A stretch of 19,702 nt of DNA from JAIYDJ01 sp038246975 (lineage in GTDB: Bacteria > Pseudomonadota > Alphaproteobacteria > Rhodobacterales > Rhodobacteraceae), in assembly GCA_038246975.1 (NCBI GenBank), contig JBBRVJ010000056.1, forward strand, positions 1-19,702, written 5' to 3'. The notes below the pieces were generated by a model. The model made no database searches. It was not told the origin of the DNA and worked only from the letters and a program-made list of their open reading frames with translations. The position numbers were made by a program, and so were the translations under genes. This document shows positions 16,551-19,702 of this stretch, one piece after another. How positions within the stretch are numbered: the first letter of the stretch is position 1; every line of letters starts with the position of its first letter.

Positions 16551-17482
16551 ACATTCACATTCAGGCCGCCGAGGCCGCAACCCACTGGCAGGGCCGCATC
16601 CTTCGCCTGATCCGCAACCGCGAGAATGCGGTGTTCGAGATGGAAACCCCCAAGGGCCGCGCGGCCTTGCGGCTGCACCGGATAGGGTATCAGAGTGCGG
16701 CCGCGATCAAATCCGAACTCTGGTGGTGCGCCGCGCTTTCTGATGCGGGCGTGGCGGTGTCGCGCCCCTTGCTTGGCAAGAACGGATCTACGCTGATCCA
16801 ATTGGCCGATGGACGCCACGCTTCGGCAATAGCGTGGGTGAACGGCGAACCTTTGGGCGAGGCGGGGGTGGCGTTTCATGACCCGCTGCCGGTGCAACTG
16901 GCGCGCCATGCAGCGCTGGGACGATTACTGGCAGTAGTCCACAGTACGACCGACCGTCTTCCCCTTCCCGCCGATTTTCATCGCCCGTCCTGGGATATCG
17001 AAGGCTTGGTTGGAGAAAACCCGTTCTGGGGCCGGTTCTGGGAGCACCCCGGCGCGACCAAGACTCAAGCGGAGGTTTTGCGCGATGCCCGGAAATTTTT
17101 GGCGGATCGGCTGACCAAACACGCGATCAACGGTGATTTCGGCCCGATTCATGCCGACGTGTTGCGCGAGAACGTTTTGGTGAACGATAATTCACTATCT
17201 TTGATCGACTTCGACGATTGCGGTCTTGGGTTCCGCGCGTATGATCTGGGAACGGTGCTTAGCCAGACCCTGTATGAGCCGCACTATGCCGAGATCCGCG
17301 ACGCGCTGATCGCCGGCTATGCTGAAACCTGCCCGTTGGACGCCGAAACCATCGAAATGTTCACATTGGCCCGAACCTGTGCGTCCGTTGGGTGGACGAT
17401 GCCGCGTCTGGCCCCCGATGATCCGGTCCACAAGACGCATATTGCCCGCTGTGTGATGTGGGCAGAACGGATCATACGATAA
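16547..17482 (+). CDS. APH-family small-molecule kinase (putative hydroxylysine/ethanolamine-type kinase)
   Basis: The product is 311 aa of the aminoglycoside phosphotransferase / choline kinase / HSK2 fold. The catalytic loop is IHADVLRENVLV, giving His202, Asp204 and Asn209; the metal-binding motif is LIDFDDCGLGFRAYDLG, giving Asp221 and nearby acidic residues. No signal peptide or membrane helix is seen, so it is cytosolic. It starts inside the stop of the phospho-lyase-like gene (ATGA) and is the last gene of the run. Human HYKK (hydroxylysine kinase) shares this fold and acts just before PHYKPL, so a parallel two-step pathway is plausible. Ethanolamine, hydroxylysine or another amino-alcohol could be the substrate; antibiotic resistance is not suggested by this context. 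Its stop overlaps pncB by 11 nt, tail to tail. Confidence 0.85.
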   Translation: MNIHIQAAEAATHWQGRILRLIRNRENAVFEMETPKGRAALRLHRIGYQSAAAIKSELWWCAALSDAGVAVSRPLLGKNGSTLIQLADGRHASAIAWVNGEPLGEAGVAFHDPLPVQLARHAALGRLLAVVHSTTDRLPLPADFHRPSWDIEGLVGENPFWGRFWEHPGATKTQAEVLRDARKFLADRLTKHAINGDFGPIHADVLRENVLVNDNSLSLIDFDDCGLGFRAYDLGTVLSQTLYEPHYAEIRDALIAGYAETCPLDAETIEMFTLARTCASVGWTMPRLAPDDPVHKTHIARCVMWAERIIR

Positions 17483-18764
17483 CCTCTTGAGCCGTCTGTT
17501 GTCCGACGCCGAACACCCGTTTGTAGCGTTGAATCTCGGACTGCGGCCCCAGCGCCTTGTTCGGATTGTCAGACAGCTTCACCGTGGGCCGCCCGTTCGC
17601 CGATACCGCCTTGCACACCAGACTGAACGGAGCCAGCGCATCATCGGCGGCCAAACCACGGAAATCATTGGTCAACATCGTCCCCCAACCGAACGAAACC
17701 TTGACCCGTCCGTAGAATTGGCGGTGCAGCGCCTCGATCTGGTCGACGTCCAATCCGTCGGAAAAGATCACCAGCTTCGTCTTGGGGTCTTCGCCGCGTT
17801 CCTGCCACCACCGGATCGCGACCTCTGCCGCAGCGGCAGGCTCGCCACTGTCGATGCGGATCCCGGTCCATTTCGACAACCAGTCGGGCGCGCGATGCAG
17901 AAATCCCTCGGTGCCGTAAGTGTCGGGCAAGATGATCCGCAGATTGCCGTCGTGTTCTTCGTGCCAGTCGGCCAGTACCTGATAGGGGGCTTGCGCCAGT
18001 TCGGCGTCATTGTTGGCCAACGCGGCATAGACCATCGGCAATTCATGTGCGTTGGTGCCGATCGCCTCGACCTCGCGGCGCATCGCGATCAGGCAGTTCG
18101 ACGTGCCGATGAACGTGCCCGGCAAGCCCTCGCTCATCGCCTGCACCGCCCAGTCCTGCCAGAGGAACGAATGCCGCCGACGGGTGCCGAAATCGGCGAT
18201 GCGCAGACCGTCGATGGCGCGCAACCGTTGCAGCTTCTCCCACAGCCTGGTCATCGCGCGGGCGTAGAGCACCTGTATCTCCAGTCGGCCCAACTGTTCC
18301 AGCACGACACGGCTGCGCAGTTCCATCAGAACCGCCAGCGCAGGGATCTCCCACAACATGACCTCGGGCCAACGCCCTTCGAACGTCAGTTCATATTGGC
18401 CGTCGCGCTTTTCCAGATGGTAGGGCGGCAGGCGCATGCCCTCGAACCACGCCATGAAATCGGGGCGGAACATCTGGCGCTTGCCGTAAAAGGTATTGCC
18501 GCGCAGCCAGGTGCTTTCGCCCCGCGTCAGGGACAGGCTGCGCACATGGTCCAATTGCTCGCGCAACTCTCCTTCGTCGATGATCTCGGCCAGACGAATG
18601 GATTTCGTGCGGTTGATCAGAGAAAACGCCACAGTCGTATCCGGCTTGTTGCGGAAAATCGACTGGCACATCAGCAGCTTGTAGAAATCGGTGTCAATCA
18701 GCGACCGCACGATGGGGTCAATTTTCCACTTGTGGTTCCAGACACGGGTGGCGATGTCGTTCAC
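17472..18764 (-). CDS. pncB: Nicotinate phosphoribosyltransferase
   Basis: The product is 430 aa from GTG 18764. The frame is open upstream to 18830, but GGAGG lies 6 nt before this GTG and the pncA stop (18766-18768) lies only 1 nt away. PncB makes nicotinate mononucleotide from nicotinate and PRPP with ATP hydrolysis, the entry of the Preiss-Handler route to NAD. The family features are DTDFYKLLMCQSIF near the N-terminus, the FGTRRRHS motif, GTSN, and GTNAHELPM with His240 at the position of the phosphorylated histidine of Salmonella PncB. RIDSGEP and VSFGWGTMLTND form the phosphate-binding part. It is cotranscribed with pncA, which supplies nicotinate. Confidence 0.97.
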   Translation of the reverse strand: MNDIATRVWNHKWKIDPIVRSLIDTDFYKLLMCQSIFRNKPDTTVAFSLINRTKSIRLAEIIDEGELREQLDHVRSLSLTRGESTWLRGNTFYGKRQMFRPDFMAWFEGMRLPPYHLEKRDGQYELTFEGRWPEVMLWEIPALAVLMELRSRVVLEQLGRLEIQVLYARAMTRLWEKLQRLRAIDGLRIADFGTRRRHSFLWQDWAVQAMSEGLPGTFIGTSNCLIAMRREVEAIGTNAHELPMVYAALANNDAELAQAPYQVLADWHEEHDGNLRIILPDTYGTEGFLHRAPDWLSKWTGIRIDSGEPAAAAEVAIRWWQERGEDPKTKLVIFSDGLDVDQIEALHRQFYGRVKVSFGWGTMLTNDFRGLAADDALAPFSLVCKAVSANGRPTVKLSDNPNKALGPQSEIQRYKRVFGVGQQTAQEVIV

Positions 18765-18765
18765 G

Positions 18766-19386
18766 TCAATCCTCCAGCCGCACGTTCGCCGTGCGCATCG
18801 CATCCAGCATCGTGGCGAGCGAACCCCCAAGGTCGATCGCGCGGGTGGCGTCGAGCCGGACTGTCACATCATATCCCAACCGCGCCGCATCCAGCGCCGA
18901 GAATGCCACGCAAAAATCGGTCGCCAGCCCTGCCAGCACCACCGCCCGTACCCCCCGCGACCGCAGATAGCCGTCAAGCCCGGTCGTCGTGGTCCGGTCA
19001 TTTTCGAAGAACGCCGAATAGCTGTCGATCTGCGGGCGAAATCCCTTGCGGAGGATCATCTGCGCCGGGTCCAATCGCAGTTCCGGATGGAACGCGGCCC
19101 CGTCGGTTCCCAGCACGCAATGGGTGGGCCACAAGGTTTGCGGGCCATAGGGCATCTGAACCTGGGTGAACGCCTTCGCCCCGGGATGTTGGGCGGCAAA
19201 AGAGGTGTGGTTGGCCGGATGCCAGTCCTGCGTCAGGACCACCACATCGAAATCGTCGATCATCGGGTTGATCAGCGCCACGACCTGATCGCCGCCTGCA
19301 ACGGCCAAGGCCCCGCCGGGGCAGAAGTCATTCTGCACGTCGATCACGATCAGCGCATCGGTCGTTGGTCGCATGTCGGCCCCCAT
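18766..19386 (-). CDS. pncA: Nicotinamidase (pyrazinamidase-type cysteine hydrolase)
   Basis: The product is 206 aa from ATG 19386. An in-frame ATG at 19374 is also credible, because it has GGGGG upstream and leaves a longer 5' leader from the candidate promoter. PncA hydrolyses nicotinamide to nicotinate and ammonia. The catalytic triad is complete: Asp16 (VIDVQNDFCPGG), Lys114 (ILRKGF) and Cys159 (LATDFCV). The metal-site residues Asp54, His56 and His60 are in QDWHPANHTSF. WPTHCVLGT, also conserved in the family, is present. The gene ends 1 nt before the pncB start, so the pair should be an operon whose products act in consecutive steps of NAD salvage. Confidence 0.97.
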   Translation of the reverse strand: MGADMRPTTDALIVIDVQNDFCPGGALAVAGGDQVVALINPMIDDFDVVVLTQDWHPANHTSFAAQHPGAKAFTQVQMPYGPQTLWPTHCVLGTDGAAFHPELRLDPAQMILRKGFRPQIDSYSAFFENDRTTTTGLDGYLRSRGVRAVVLAGLATDFCVAFSALDAARLGYDVTVRLDATRAIDLGGSLATMLDAMRTANVRLED

Positions 19387-19402
19387 TCACAATCAACGCA
19401 AC

Positions 19403-19431
19403 TGGGTAGGCTGCACGGCGCAGGTCGTCAA
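19403..19431 (-). promoter_or_regulatory. Candidate promoter of pncA-pncB
   Basis: On the minus strand TTGACG (19431-19426) is followed after exactly 17 nt by TACCCA (19408-19403). Transcription would begin near 19396. That leaves about 10 nt before ATG 19386 and about 22 nt before ATG 19374, which slightly favours the inner start. The -35 is good and the -10 is moderate. Confidence 0.4.
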
Positions 19432-19475
19432 GGGAACCGCTTGAATTGACGTGCGGCTTGGGGCATGGGCAGCCC

Positions 19476-19702
19476 ATGCTGACTGTTGCCGCGCTGTATC
19501 ACTTCACCCGGTTTTCCGACCCTGCGGCCCTGCGGCACGGGTTGATGCAGATTTGTGCGGCGGCGGGCGTCAGGGGGTCGCTGCTGCTGGCACCAGAGGG
19601 GATCAACGGCACGATCGCCGGAACGCGCGACGGGATTGATACCGCCGTGGCCGCCATTCGTGCCTTGCCGGGGTGTGGAGGACTGATCTGCAAGGAAAGC
19701 GC
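19476..19702 (+). CDS. trhO: tRNA uridine(34) hydroxylase TrhO (YceA, rhodanese-related), N-terminal part only
   Basis: ATG 19476 opens a frame that runs off the right edge after 75 codons. Its start MLTVAALYHFTRFSDP and the block GSLLLAPEGINGTIAGTRDGID match the N-terminal domain of the TrhO/YceA family (consensus LAxEGINGT). TrhO makes 5-hydroxyuridine at wobble position 34 of tRNA using O2. The catalytic rhodanese domain with its Cys lies outside the window, so it cannot be checked. An in-frame TTG at 19458 is an alternative start. The gene is divergent from pncA across an 89-nt gap. Confidence 0.92.
   Translation, partial: MLTVAALYHFTRFSDPAALRHGLMQICAAAGVRGSLLLAPEGINGTIAGTRDGIDTAVAAIRALPGCGGLICKES

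Noticed and set aside
15228..16580. Minus-strand open frame (450 codons) opposite the phospho-lyase-like gene
   Set aside because: No motif is visible and the composition is that of a shadow, while the plus strand encodes a complete PLP enzyme.
17487..19169. Plus-strand open frame (560 codons) opposite pncB and pncA
   Set aside because: It runs across two unrelated minus-strand genes and their junction, which is typical of a GC-bias artefact.

Overview
The window looks like chromosomal DNA of a GC-rich alphaproteobacterium, most probably Rhodobacterales/Rhodobacteraceae (Roseobacter-type). The reasons are strong C/G third-codon bias, long spurious antisense open frames opposite every real gene, and a gene repertoire typical of that group. 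No tRNA or rRNA gene, CRISPR array, insertion sequence or prophage was seen. Two genes run off the window: the alpha-2-macroglobulin gene at the left edge (its C-terminus is missing) and trhO at the right edge (only its first 75 codons are present).

Layout. (1) 1-4939, minus: a large secreted bacterial alpha-2-macroglobulin with an N-terminal PAN/Apple-like module and an intact thioester motif. (2) 4940-5103: a divergent control region with a perfect dyad. (3) 5104-7677, plus: a cytoplasmic PAS-PAS-HisKA-HATPase-REC-REC hybrid kinase. (4) 7674-10052, minus: a YggT-family membrane protein followed by recQ, which carries two HRDC domains. (5) 10180-10710, plus: a hot-dog thioesterase-like protein. 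(6) 10775-13898, plus: a tightly overlapping run of a UMF1-type MFS transporter, the murein endopeptidase mepA, and a phytase-like/esterase-like exported protein. (7) 13979-14599, plus: a YhhQ-type queuosine-precursor transporter. (8) About 14605-14830: a compact non-coding or leader element. (9) 14857-17482, plus: arfB, a class-III PLP phospho-lyase-like aminotransferase and an APH-fold small-molecule kinase, joined by ATGA overlaps. (10) 17472-19386, minus: the NAD-salvage operon pncA-pncB. (11) 19476 to the edge, plus: trhO, which hydroxylates wobble uridine in tRNA.

The most unusual stretch is 14605-14830. It has a TTGACA promoter element and a 17-nt exact complement of the alphaproteobacterial 16S rRNA 3' end placed as a Shine-Dalgarno for an 18-codon ORF. 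A 16-bp long-range stem would hide that Shine-Dalgarno. Two small internal hairpins, a hairpin that competes with the long stem, and a 13-bp intrinsic terminator follow, ending about 30 nt before the ribosome-rescue gene arfB. It could be a stand-alone structured sRNA with a micro-ORF, or a translation-sensing attenuator for arfB and the two genes behind it. I do not recognise it as a named RNA family.

The second point of interest is the enzyme pair after arfB. A phospho-lyase of the AGXT2L (ethanolamine-phosphate / phosphohydroxylysine lyase) type sits directly before an APH-fold kinase. Together they could phosphorylate an amino-alcohol and then eliminate ammonia and phosphate.
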